Origin: an uncultured Oscillospiraceae bacterium
Lineage (GTDB): Bacteria > Bacillota > Clostridia > Oscillospirales > Oscillospiraceae
Reading direction: 5' to 3'
Length of the DNA: 41,971 nt
Assembly: GCA_947626905.1 (NCBI GenBank)
Contig: CANQUE010000016.1
Coordinates: 1-41,971, forward strand
Shown: positions 1-7,593 of the stretch, piece after piece
How the letters are laid out: each line of letters starts with the position of its first letter
How positions within the stretch are numbered: the first letter of the stretch is position 1
Notes under the pieces: model-generated
What the model was told of the DNA's origin: nothing
Databases searched by the model: none
What the model saw: only the letters and a program-made list of their open reading frames with translations
Position numbers and translations under genes: made by a program

Positions 1-371
1 TTATACTCTATTTCCCAAATCGATATTGTAGCACGATCAACGCCAATATGTTCAGCAAACCTTTTCTGTGACATACAAAGGGCTTTTCTGATTGTGCGTA
101 TTCTTTCCCCATAACCTGGGGCAGTAAATCTTGTATAGTCATCAAGAAGAACGTCAATGTCAATTTTTAGGGCTGTTGCTATTTTCTCAGCATCCTCATA
201 ATACAGAGTAGAAAACTGTGTTTCAAAATTCTGTATCTCCATCTTGTCCATCCCGACCAATGCTCCCAAATCCTTGTGGCTATACCCTCTCAATTCTCGA
301 TAATGTCGTAACTGTTCCCACGGTGGAGCCAACGGGTCGATGTGTGATAAGTCAAAGGCAAGGTGGATCAA
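1..371 (-). CDS. XRE-family regulator with two HTH modules, 3' end off the window
   Basis: Reading leftwards, an open frame runs off the window edge without a stop. It encodes two successive XRE-type helix-turn-helix modules. The first contains LRHYRELRGYSHKDLGALVG followed by MDKMEIQNFE, and the second contains IRTIRKALCMSQKRFAEHIG followed by VDRATISIWE. The linker is acidic and rich in isoleucine. Such tandem-HTH proteins are DNA-binding regulators, often carried by mobile elements; that is family knowledge. The start is unclear: a TTG at 369-371 gives the longest plausible product, while the first ATG (249-251) would cut the first HTH. The frame stays open further upstream into the macro-domain fragment, so the true start may have been lost. 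The stretch is clearly richer in A+T than the flanking chromosome, and it abuts a truncated gene, which suggests acquisition by insertion or deletion. Confidence 0.6.
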   Translation of the reverse strand, partial: MIHLAFDLSHIDPLAPPWEQLRHYRELRGYSHKDLGALVGMDKMEIQNFETQFSTLYYEDAEKIATALKIDIDVLLDDYTRFTAPGYGERIRTIRKALCMSQKRFAEHIGVDRATISIWEIEY

Positions 372-781
372 GACTTTGCTGTGCTTGATATAGAATATAC
401 TTGTGTGATTGAGAATGGTATCTCGTTGTCGATACAGTTGTGGCAGGGTATGTAACAGCCGGTCATGCCCTCGTTGGCGGCGTTCACGATCGCGTCCACC
501 GCCAGGGCGGTGATATCCCCCCGCCACAGGTACAGCCCCGGCTCCGCGGGGGCCAGATCCGCCAGCCGCGTTATCCCTTTTTCCACCGTTTCCGCCTTAA
601 GATACTCGTCCTGCACCGCCAGAAACGCCCCGTCTATGGCGCCGGGCCGGCGCACGTTCATCAGCGCCCGCAGCAGATTTTTCTGTTCCTCCGCCTCCCG
701 GGGCATCGGCGTATCCCGGTACTGGGGCCGCTCCCGCAGGAGCCGGCCGATAAGGTATCCTCTTCTCTCCTCCTGGGTCAT
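368..781 (-). pseudogene. Truncated macro-domain protein-ADP-ribose hydrolase
   Basis: The first ~120 residues look like the zinc-dependent macro-domain protein-ADP-ribose hydrolases found in Firmicutes. There is an alpha-helical N-terminus, then GLYLWRGDITALAVDAIVNA, then GMTGCYIPCHNCIDN, which carries the Cys/His residues of the metal site. Intact members are roughly 260 residues; this frame stops at 137. Family members continue after CIDN into a His-Thr-Phe-Ala-Gly stretch, but here the sequence changes abruptly at about 418-424 into unrelated AT-rich DNA that encodes the XRE protein in another frame. The 5' end looks healthy: ATG at 781, a GGAAGGGAG ribosome-binding site and an upstream promoter. 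The 3' two thirds of the gene, including most of the ADP-ribose pocket, are gone, so the product is probably inactive. Confidence 0.72.
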
Positions 782-841
782 AACGGCTCCCTTCCGACTT
801 TACGATCTCTGTGCGGCCCGCACAGGTTTTCTGTATCGTGT

Positions 842-870
842 ATAATATATGATTTTCCCATTTTACGCAA
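842..870 (-). promoter_or_regulatory. Predicted sigma-70/A promoter of the macro-domain gene
   Basis: On the minus strand TTGCGT (870-865) and TATTAT (847-842) are separated by 17 bases and lie about 60 bases upstream of the ATG at 781. Confidence 0.5.
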
Positions 871-942
871 GTATATATTCCCGCGGCCTGTATTTTTCAG
901 CGGTTCTGATCCGTCTTTATATCCCCGATCATACTAATACTT

Positions 943-955
943 AATTGTAACAATT
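943..955. promoter_or_regulatory. Perfect 13-bp palindrome beside the glycan-operon promoter
   Basis: AATTGTAACAATT is a perfect inverted repeat around a central A. It ends six bases upstream of the -35 hexamer of the polysaccharide operon. A repressor or activator site is plausible, and the AT-rich run could also act as an UP element. The binding protein is unknown. Confidence 0.35.
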
Positions 956-960
956 TTGTA

Positions 961-989
961 TTGACAGCCTCCCCCCGCAAAGTTATAAT
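961..989 (+). promoter_or_regulatory. Consensus promoter of the polysaccharide operon, with a C6 run in the spacer
   Basis: TTGACA at 961-966 and TATAAT at 984-989 both match the consensus perfectly and are 17 bases apart. It is the best promoter in the window and lies 57 bases upstream of the first gene's ATG at 1046. The spacer holds six consecutive C residues (971-976). A change in their number would move the spacing away from the optimum. Confidence 0.85.
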
Positions 990-1045
990 TTTTACGTTGT
1001 GGAATGACCGAAACGTTGCTTATAGCTAAGGAGGGTCCGCGCGGC

Positions 1046-1783
1046 ATGCAAACGATGCGCTTTACATACGACGGGTATAAATATCTCATCTCCCTTTTGC
1101 GGGAGCACGGATATGCCATCGAGAATTACCACACTTACCAAAACAGTCCCCGCTGCGTGATCCTGCGTCACGACATCGATACCGACCCGGAGTATGCCGT
1201 CCGTCTGGCGGAGCTGGAGCATGGACTGGGCGTTCGCTCCACCTATTTTGTCCTGCTCCGCACCGAGTTTTACAACGTGGCGGCCGCCTCGGTCCAGGCC
1301 CGCCTGCGGCGCATTCTGGAGCTGGGCCATGAGATCGGCCTGCATTTCGACGAAACGATCCTGGGGCCGGACGTGGCCCCGGAAGCATGCATCGAACCCA
1401 TCATAAAGGAGTGCGGACTTTTGTCCGCACTCCTGGATACGCGCGTATCCAGCGTTTCCATGCACCGGCCATCTCACGCGATGCTGGACGCGGACATCCG
1501 TATCCCGGGGATCGTCAACTCTTATGGCCGTACATTTTTCCATGATTTCAAGTATCTCTCCGACAGCCGTCATAACTGGCGTGAGCCTGTGCTGGATATC
1601 ATCCGTTCGGAAAAATATGACCGCCTGCACATTTTGACCCACGCATTCTGTTACCGCGAACAGGAGTTCACCCTCTCCGAAAAGATCAAGGAATTCGTCC
1701 TCTCGGCCAACCGGGAGCGGTATCTCCACTTCAAGGACAACATCACGGACCTGCAATCACTTATGAAGGAGGATGAAGTATGA
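1046..1783 (+). CDS. Polysaccharide-deacetylase-like protein, first gene of the glycan operon
   Basis: The 245-residue product resembles the divergent NodB-type deacetylases often found in surface-glycan loci. Near residue 40 it has CVILRHDIDTDPEYAVRLAE, whose HDID part matches the metal-binding aspartates of the family. Further on come STYFVLL and GHEIGLHFDE, the strand-plus-histidine motif, and later SMHRPSH. The expected role is removal of an acetyl group from a sugar or lipid-linked intermediate; this is inferred. I chose the ATG at 1046 because AAGGAGGG lies ten bases before it; an in-frame ATG at 1004 lacks such a site and lies close to the promoter. The stop overlaps the next start as ATGA, so the two genes are translationally coupled. 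No signal peptide is seen, so it probably acts in the cytoplasm. Confidence 0.65.
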   Translation: MQTMRFTYDGYKYLISLLREHGYAIENYHTYQNSPRCVILRHDIDTDPEYAVRLAELEHGLGVRSTYFVLLRTEFYNVAAASVQARLRRILELGHEIGLHFDETILGPDVAPEACIEPIIKECGLLSALLDTRVSSVSMHRPSHAMLDADIRIPGIVNSYGRTFFHDFKYLSDSRHNWREPVLDIIRSEKYDRLHILTHAFCYREQEFTLSEKIKEFVLSANRERYLHFKDNITDLQSLMKEDEV

Positions 1784-2676
1784 TCCACATTTCCGATCTT
1801 TTGGCTTTCCTGGAGAGCGAAAACATCCCCTTCTCTTTCACCGGGGACCCGTCCGTCCCCCTGGACCGGTTCTCCTCTCTGAGCCATTACAGAGAGGGCT
1901 CCTTCACCTGGGTCAAAAAACCGGCCAGCATCCCGGAGGGCTTCGACCTGTCCCGGATCACGCTGGCCATCGTGGCCGAGGAGGTGTCCGGCCCCTTCCA
2001 GAACTGCGTCCGCACTCCCCAGTCCAAACACGCCTTTTTCTCCGCCATCGAGCATTTTTACAGCGTACAGGAGGACCGGCCGCCCATCGGCCAGTTCACG
2101 TATATCTCCCCCAAAGTAAAGCTGGGCAAGAACGTCCGCATCGGCCACAACTGCACCCTGGACGGGGACATCACCGTCGGCGACGGCACGGTGATCTGGA
2201 ACAATGTGACCATCATCAACCGGGTGAACATCGGCAAAAACTGCGACATCCATTCCGGCGTGGTCATCGGCCACGACGGCTTTGGGGCCACCGAGGACGA
2301 GAATCACAAAAAGACCATGATCAAGCACTTCGGCGGCGTGACCATCGGGGATGACGTGTATATCGGCGATCTGTCCTATGTTGAGCGCGGAACGCTGGAC
2401 GACACGGTCATCGGCTCGGGGACCAAGATAGACGGTCTTTGCATCGTCGGCCACAACAGCATTCTTGCCGAAGACGTCACCATGGTGACGGGAACGCTTC
2501 TGCTCGGCTCTGTCAAGATCGAGAGGAACGGCTATCTTGCCTGCGCCCTTGTCCGCAACCAGTGTACCGTCGGCGAGGGCGCCTTTATCGGCCTGGGCGC
2601 CGTGGTGGTAAAAGACGTGCCCGCCGGAGAGACCGTCGTGGGCAATCCGGCGAGGCCATTCAGAAAGAAGGAATAA
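1780..2676 (+). CDS. Left-handed beta-helix sugar N-acyltransferase (LpxD/WbpD-like)
   Basis: A 298-residue protein. Its first ~95 residues resemble the small N-terminal uridine-binding domain of LpxD, and the remainder is a hexapeptide-repeat left-handed beta-helix (repeats such as VKLGKNVRIGHNCTLDGDIT and VTIGDDVYIGD). HSGVVIGHDGFG is the LpxD-type catalytic-histidine region. In this operon, next to a WbpE-like aminotransferase, the natural role is acylation of the amino group at C3 of the UDP-sugar (the WbpD step). WbpD itself is shorter and lacks the LpxD-like N-terminal domain, so the donor could be acyl-ACP rather than acetyl-CoA. That would fit the ACP and acyl genes of the convergent operon. 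The start is the ATG at 1780, which overlaps the upstream stop by four bases. Confidence 0.78.
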   Translation: MIHISDLLAFLESENIPFSFTGDPSVPLDRFSSLSHYREGSFTWVKKPASIPEGFDLSRITLAIVAEEVSGPFQNCVRTPQSKHAFFSAIEHFYSVQEDRPPIGQFTYISPKVKLGKNVRIGHNCTLDGDITVGDGTVIWNNVTIINRVNIGKNCDIHSGVVIGHDGFGATEDENHKKTMIKHFGGVTIGDDVYIGDLSYVERGTLDDTVIGSGTKIDGLCIVGHNSILAEDVTMVTGTLLLGSVKIERNGYLACALVRNQCTVGEGAFIGLGAVVVKDVPAGETVVGNPARPFRKKE

Positions 2677-2681
2677 CACAC

Positions 2682-3809
2682 ATGCAATTCATCGACCTGA
2701 AAGCGCAGTACAAAGCGCTGAAACCAGAGATCGACGCCAACATCCAGGCTGTTCTGGATTCCGCCCAGTTCATCGGCGGGCCCCAGGTGAAGGAACTGGA
2801 GCAAAAGCTGGCGGACGCCACCGGCAGAAAGCACTGCATCAGCTGCGCCAACGGCACGGACGCCCTCCAGCTGGCCTACATGGTCCTGGGCGTGGGCAGC
2901 GGGGACGCGGTGTTCTGCTCGGACATCACCTTTATCTCCTCCACGGAGCCGGCCAAGATGTTCGGCGCCACGCCCGTGTTCTGCGATATCGACCCGAAGA
3001 CCTACGATCTCTGCCCGGAAAGCCTGGAGCGGCAGATAAAAGCCGTGCTGGCGGAGGGAAAGCTGACCCCCCGGGCCGTGGTGGCCGTGGACATTCTGGG
3101 CAACCCCTGCGATTTTGACGCCATCGTCCCCATCTGCGAAAAATACGGCCTGCCCCTGATCGAGGACGCGGCCCAGAGCTTCGGGGCTTCGTATCACGGC
3201 CGGCCCTGCGGCAGCTTCGGCGCCCTGGCCATCACCTCCTTCTTCCCCGCCAAGCCCCTGGGCTGCTATGGCGACGGAGGCGCCATCTTTACCGATGACG
3301 ATGAGATGGACAAGCTTTGCCGCTCCATTTGCGTCCATGGCAAGGGCCCCGGCGGAAAATACGACAACGTCCGGGTCGGCATGAACTCCCGGCTGGATAC
3401 CATCCAGGCGGCGGTGCTGCTGCCCAAGCTGAAGGCCCTGCAGGAATATGAGGTGGACCGCCGCCAGGAAGTGGCCGCCCGCTATAACGCCGCTTTCGCG
3501 GGGCGGTTCGTCACCCCCTATGTGGCGGAGAACTGCGTTTGCGTCTATGCCCAATACGCCCTGCTGGCCGCGGACCAGGATCAGCGGGACCGGATCGTCG
3601 CCCACCTGAAGGACGCCGGCATCCCCAACATGATCTACTACCCCACCCCCCAGCACGCCCTGCCGGTGTTCCGGCATGAACCCGTCTATGGCGAAACGTT
3701 CCGCCATGCCAATGATTACTGCGCCCGGACCTTCTCTCTGCCCATGCATCCCTACCTGGACCCGGCAGACCAGCAGAAGGTCATCGACGCGGTCCTGGAA
3801 GCGATATGA
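2682..3809 (+). CDS. DegT/DnrJ/EryC1 PLP-dependent sugar aminotransferase (WbpE-like)
   Basis: The 375-residue product has the full layout of sugar aminotransferases: an N-terminal FIDLKAQYKALKPEI, the substrate/PLP segment CANGTDALQLA, LIEDAAQSFGASYHGRPCG and the Schiff-base lysine in SFFPAKPLGCYGDGGA. In the Wbp pathway WbpE transfers an amino group from glutamate to C3 of a UDP-3-keto-GlcNAcA. The presence of the 6-dehydrogenase, the 3-dehydrogenase, an N-acyltransferase and the 2-epimerase in the same operon supports this assignment. The ATG at 2682 is the natural start, because the protein begins exactly where the family begins; the frame is open further upstream without homology. It lies five bases after the previous stop. 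Confidence 0.88.
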   Translation: MQFIDLKAQYKALKPEIDANIQAVLDSAQFIGGPQVKELEQKLADATGRKHCISCANGTDALQLAYMVLGVGSGDAVFCSDITFISSTEPAKMFGATPVFCDIDPKTYDLCPESLERQIKAVLAEGKLTPRAVVAVDILGNPCDFDAIVPICEKYGLPLIEDAAQSFGASYHGRPCGSFGALAITSFFPAKPLGCYGDGGAIFTDDDEMDKLCRSICVHGKGPGGKYDNVRVGMNSRLDTIQAAVLLPKLKALQEYEVDRRQEVAARYNAAFAGRFVTPYVAENCVCVYAQYALLAADQDQRDRIVAHLKDAGIPNMIYYPTPQHALPVFRHEPVYGETFRHANDYCARTFSLPMHPYLDPADQQKVIDAVLEAI

Positions 3810-3849
3810 CCCCTGAAAATATATAGTACACAAAGGAAACCGGATATTT

Positions 3850-5169
3850 ATGAGCATCAAAGAAGAGCTGGTAAAAAAGATCAACGACCGGACCCTGACC
3901 ATGGGGGTCTGTGGTCTGGGCTACGTGGGACTGCCTCTGGCGGTAGACAAGGCGAAGCACGGATTCCGCACCATCGGATTCGATGTACAGCAGGAAAAGG
4001 TGGACATGGTCAACGCCGGTCATAACTACATCGGCGACGTGGTAGACGCGGATCTGCAGGAGCTGGTATCCTCCGGGATGCTCCGCGCCACCTCCGATTT
4101 CAGTTTCGTCCGGGACGTGGATTTCATCGCCATATGCGTGCCCACCCCCCTGGACGCTCACCAGCAGCCGGACATCAGCTATGTCCGCTCCTCCACGGAG
4201 GCCATTTCCAAATACCTCACCCGGGGGACCATGGTGGTCCTGGAGTCCACCACGTATCCCGGCACCACGGAGGAGCTGATCAAGCCCATCCTGGAAAAAG
4301 GTTCCGGCCTGAAATGCGGGGAGGACTTTTATGTGGGCTTCTCTCCCGAGCGCATCGACCCGGGCAACAAGATCTACAAGACCAGCAACACCCCCAAGGT
4401 GGTGGGCGCCATCGGCAAAGACGCCACGGAAGTCATCGCCATGGTCTACTCCGCCATCCTGGACGGGGACGTGCATACCGTATCCTCCCCCGCCGTGGCG
4501 GAGATGGAAAAGATCCTGGAAAATACCTACCGCAACGTGAACATCGGCCTTGTCAACGAGCTCGCCATACTGTGCAACCGTATGGGCATCAACATCTGGG
4601 AAGTGATCGACGCGGCCAAGACCAAGCCCTACGGCTTCCAGCCCTTCTATCCCGGCCCCGGTCTGGGCGGGCACTGCATTCCCCTGGACCCCTACTATCT
4701 GAGCTGGAAGGCCCGGGAATATGGCTTCCACACCTCCATGATCGAATCGTCTATGATGATCAACGACCGCATGCCCGAGTACACCGTGGAGCGGGCCGGC
4801 AAGGTCCTGAACCGGCATAAAAAGGCGCTGAACGGCTCCCGGGTACTGGTGCTGGGCGTGGCCTATAAGCAGGACATCGACGATTACCGGGAGAGTCCCG
4901 CCATCCAGGTCATCGAGCAGTTCCGCAGGACCGGCGCGGAAACGGTCTTCTACGATCCGTACGTGCCGAAATACCGCTATAACGGCCAGTGGCACCAGGG
5001 GCTGACCGCCATCTCCCCCGACGTTATACGGCAATTTGATCTGGTCATCATCACCACGGCGCATACCAACGTGGACTATGCGATGGTGGCCTCCGTGGGC
5101 GTGCCGGTGTTCGACTGCAAAAACGTCACCAAGGGCCTTCCAAACCGCGGGAATATCGAAGTGCTGTAA
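3850..5169 (+). CDS. UDP-N-acetylglucosamine 6-dehydrogenase (WbpA/WecC family)
   Basis: A 439-residue nucleotide-sugar dehydrogenase. The N-terminal Rossmann motif is MGVCGLGYVGLPLA. LESTTYPGTTEE and GFSPERIDPGN are typical of the family. The catalytic cysteine lies in GPGLGGHCIPLDPYYLSWKA, and the C-terminal UDP-binding domain follows, with VLVLGVAYKQDIDDYRESP. Enzymes of this group oxidise UDP-GlcNAc (or UDP-ManNAc) twice at C6 to give the uronic acid and two NADH. With WbpB-, WbpE- and WbpI-like genes around it, it probably starts the path to a diamino-mannuronic acid. It sits 40 bases after the aminotransferase gene. Substrate choice between GlcNAc and other hexoses cannot be read from sequence alone. 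Confidence 0.9.
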   Translation: MSIKEELVKKINDRTLTMGVCGLGYVGLPLAVDKAKHGFRTIGFDVQQEKVDMVNAGHNYIGDVVDADLQELVSSGMLRATSDFSFVRDVDFIAICVPTPLDAHQQPDISYVRSSTEAISKYLTRGTMVVLESTTYPGTTEELIKPILEKGSGLKCGEDFYVGFSPERIDPGNKIYKTSNTPKVVGAIGKDATEVIAMVYSAILDGDVHTVSSPAVAEMEKILENTYRNVNIGLVNELAILCNRMGINIWEVIDAAKTKPYGFQPFYPGPGLGGHCIPLDPYYLSWKAREYGFHTSMIESSMMINDRMPEYTVERAGKVLNRHKKALNGSRVLVLGVAYKQDIDDYRESPAIQVIEQFRRTGAETVFYDPYVPKYRYNGQWHQGLTAISPDVIRQFDLVIITTAHTNVDYAMVASVGVPVFDCKNVTKGLPNRGNIEVL

Positions 5170-5206
5170 CTGCCCTGTCCCTACTTTTCACAACTTGGAG
5201 TCTATT

Positions 5207-6289
5207 ATGAAGAAGATATGCACCGTCGTCGGCGCCCGGCCGCAGTTTATCAAACTGGCTGTCGTTTCCCGGGTGCTGCGGACCCGTTTTCAGGAAGTTC
5301 TTATCCATACCGGGCAGCACTATGACTACAATATGTCCGACGTGTTTTTCCGCGAAATGGATATCCCCCATCCCGATTACAATTTAGGCATATCCGGCGG
5401 CACCCACGGGAAGATGACCGGCCAGATGATCATAGAGATCGAGGAAGTCCTCCTGAAAGAGAAGCCGGACATGGTGCTCGTTTTCGGCGACACCAACTCC
5501 ACTATGGCCGGAGCGCTGGCCGCCGTGAAGCTTCAGATCCCCGTGTGCCACATCGAATCCGGCGGCCGGATCGGAACGCTTGACAACCCGGAGGAGGTCA
5601 ATCGCATCGTCACAGACCATGTATCCTCCCTTCACTTCGTCTGCAACCCTTCCTGCATAGAGCACATGGTCAAAGAGGGCTTCACCGACTCTTACTATCT
5701 GGTCGGCGATCCCATGTATGACGCATTCCTCTACTATTCCAGCCGGCTGGACGGCTCGGAGCTGCAAAAGCTGACCGACTTTTCCGGCCGTCCGGTCTCT
5801 GTTCCCGAACGGTTTTACTACATGACCTGCCACCGGCAGGAGAATACCGATACGGATGAAAAGCTGGACCAGATCTTCCAGGCGATGGAGATGCTTCCCT
5901 ACCCTGCCATCTACCCCGTGCATCCCCGCAACCATGACCGGGCCCAACGGCTCGTCCTCGCCAATCACTACAGGAACATCATCCTCACCCAGCCTGTCGG
6001 ATACATAACATCCATCGCCCTTGTGAACCGCGCGGAAAGGATCGTAACGGATTCCGGCGGACTTCAGCGGGAAGCATTTTTCGCCAGGAAGCCCTGTGTG
6101 ACCGTTTTCAACTATGTGTGTTTCCCGGAAACGATAGCGAACAACTGCAACCAGATGGCGCGGCCGGACAAAGAGGATATCTTTACAAAGCTCAACGCCA
6201 ACGTCGTTTTTGACAACGATTATCAGCCTTTCGGCGACGGCCATTCCGCGGAAAAAATCGTAAAGAAGATCGGGGAGTTCCTGCTATGA
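5207..6289 (+). CDS. Non-hydrolysing UDP-sugar 2-epimerase (WecB/WbpI family)
   Basis: The 360-residue product begins KKICTVVGARPQFIKLAVVS and continues with HTGQHYDYNMSDVFF, VFGDTNSTMAGALAA and HIESGGRIG, all diagnostic of the GT-B-fold UDP-GlcNAc 2-epimerase family. TDSGGLQREAFFARKPCVT is the C-terminal substrate-binding segment. In the Wbp pathway WbpI inverts C2 of UDP-2,3-diacetamido-GlcA to the manno form. No NeuC-type hydrolysing features point to free ManNAc, and none of the usual nonulosonate partners lies in this operon. The start at 5207 (ATG) is where homology begins. The last codons overlap the next gene's start (ATGA at 6286-6289). Confidence 0.9.
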   Translation: MKKICTVVGARPQFIKLAVVSRVLRTRFQEVLIHTGQHYDYNMSDVFFREMDIPHPDYNLGISGGTHGKMTGQMIIEIEEVLLKEKPDMVLVFGDTNSTMAGALAAVKLQIPVCHIESGGRIGTLDNPEEVNRIVTDHVSSLHFVCNPSCIEHMVKEGFTDSYYLVGDPMYDAFLYYSSRLDGSELQKLTDFSGRPVSVPERFYYMTCHRQENTDTDEKLDQIFQAMEMLPYPAIYPVHPRNHDRAQRLVLANHYRNIILTQPVGYITSIALVNRAERIVTDSGGLQREAFFARKPCVTVFNYVCFPETIANNCNQMARPDKEDIFTKLNANVVFDNDYQPFGDGHSAEKIVKKIGEFLL

Positions 6290-7593
6290 TGAAGGTCTGC
6301 CATATGACCAGCGCGCACGGTCAGGAAGACGTGCGTATTTTCCACAAGGAGTGCCGCTCCCTCGCCCAGGCCGGCTATGAAGTCTATTTTGTTTCCCCCG
6401 GTGAAACTTACGATAAGGACGGCGTCCATATCGCAGGGGTGGAAAAGGCTTCCGGCGGACGGCTGGCGCGGGCTCTGTATACCGCCAGAAATGTATATCT
6501 GAAAGCGCTGGAACTGGATGCGGACGTTTATCACTTCCATGACCCGGAGCTGCTGCCCTACGGGCTTATGCTGAAGAGGAAAGGCAAAGCCGTTATTTTT
6601 GACAGCCATGAGCATACGGCGGAACAGATCCTGGAAGAAAAGACCTGGATCCCCAAACCCATCCGCAGGATCGCGTACCATTCCTTCTGCTGGTATCAAA
6701 AAGCCGTCTGCAAAAGGATCGACTATGTTATCACGGTCACCCCTCATGTCTATGATTATTTCCATGCCTTCCAGCCCCATACGACCATAGTCACCAATTA
6801 TCCGATCTATCGTCCTCTGGACCATTTCCCCGACTATAGCAGCAAAACGGTCGGATTTGCCGGCGGCGTTTCCGCGTTTTGGAGTCATCATAACATCATC
6901 GCCGCCCTGGAAAAGATCGACGGAGCGCGCTATATCCTCTGCGGTCCCGGAGAGGAACAGTATCTGGCAACGCTGAAAGCGCTGCCGGGCTGGAGCAAAG
7001 TGGACTTCCGCGGGCTCATCCCTCACGGCGAGGTTTCGGCCGCCATGGCCCAGTGCAGCGTCGGCGTCGCCCTTTCCGCCTACAGGGGCTGCGTCGTCAA
7101 AGGGCAGGGGACGCTTGGCAACACGAAGATCTTCGAACAGATGATGGCCGGACTGCCTGTCGTATGTACGGATTTTCTGCTCTGGAAACAGATCATAGAT
7201 GAGTATCAGTGCGGGATCTGTATCGACCCGGACAGCATCGACGACATCGTTTCCGCCCTCACGACGCTGATGAATGACCCGAAGATGGCGGAGACCATGG
7301 GTAAGAACGGGCACCGCGCCATCAAAGAAAAATACAATTGGGACACCCAAAAGGATATCCTATTGGATGTCTATAACACGATGCACAACCCCCCCCCACA
7401 AGCTTACCTTCTCTGTTTGGCTGCTCTCCGGCCTCACCGCGGGCGCCACATCCCTGGGACGGCTGTATCTGCGTGTGCGAAAGGCCCTGTCCAAGAAGTA
7501 GTATTTGTTTCCCTTTGCCCTCTCCTGCATAGCGCCGTCCTGATAGCGGCGATATGGCAGCTGGATCATACGGATGCGAGGTGTCCGCTATGA
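6286..7593 (+). CDS. GT4 glycosyltransferase with a C9 tract that sets its C-terminal tail
   Basis: A cytoplasmic GT-B glycosyltransferase of family 4. VYHFHDPELLPYGLMLKRKG and VIFDSHE lie in the N-terminal half, and KIFEQMMAGLPVVCTDF near residue 290 is the nucleotide-sugar site. The conserved fold ends at about residue 367 (LLDVYNTMHN), exactly where nine C residues begin. In the present frame the protein reads through to a stop that overlaps the next start (ATGA, 7590-7593), giving 435 residues. With one C fewer it would end at 7501 with a 34-residue hydrophobic then basic tail whose codons have the G/C third bases typical of real genes here. With one C more it would end at 7532. Its 5' end is a close duplicate of the next gene. 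The sugar transferred is unknown. Confidence 0.85.
   Translation: MMKVCHMTSAHGQEDVRIFHKECRSLAQAGYEVYFVSPGETYDKDGVHIAGVEKASGGRLARALYTARNVYLKALELDADVYHFHDPELLPYGLMLKRKGKAVIFDSHEHTAEQILEEKTWIPKPIRRIAYHSFCWYQKAVCKRIDYVITVTPHVYDYFHAFQPHTTIVTNYPIYRPLDHFPDYSSKTVGFAGGVSAFWSHHNIIAALEKIDGARYILCGPGEEQYLATLKALPGWSKVDFRGLIPHGEVSAAMAQCSVGVALSAYRGCVVKGQGTLGNTKIFEQMMAGLPVVCTDFLLWKQIIDEYQCGICIDPDSIDDIVSALTTLMNDPKMAETMGKNGHRAIKEKYNWDTQKDILLDVYNTMHNPPPQAYLLCLAALRPHRGRHIPGTAVSACAKGPVQEVVFVSLCPLLHSAVLIAAIWQLDHTDARCPL
7389..7397 (+). repeat. C9 homopolymer at the end of the GT4 gene
   Basis: Nine consecutive C residues lie within codons 368-371 of the first glycosyltransferase. Length changes would swap the C-terminal tail and could alter translational coupling to the next gene. 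Confidence 0.95.
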
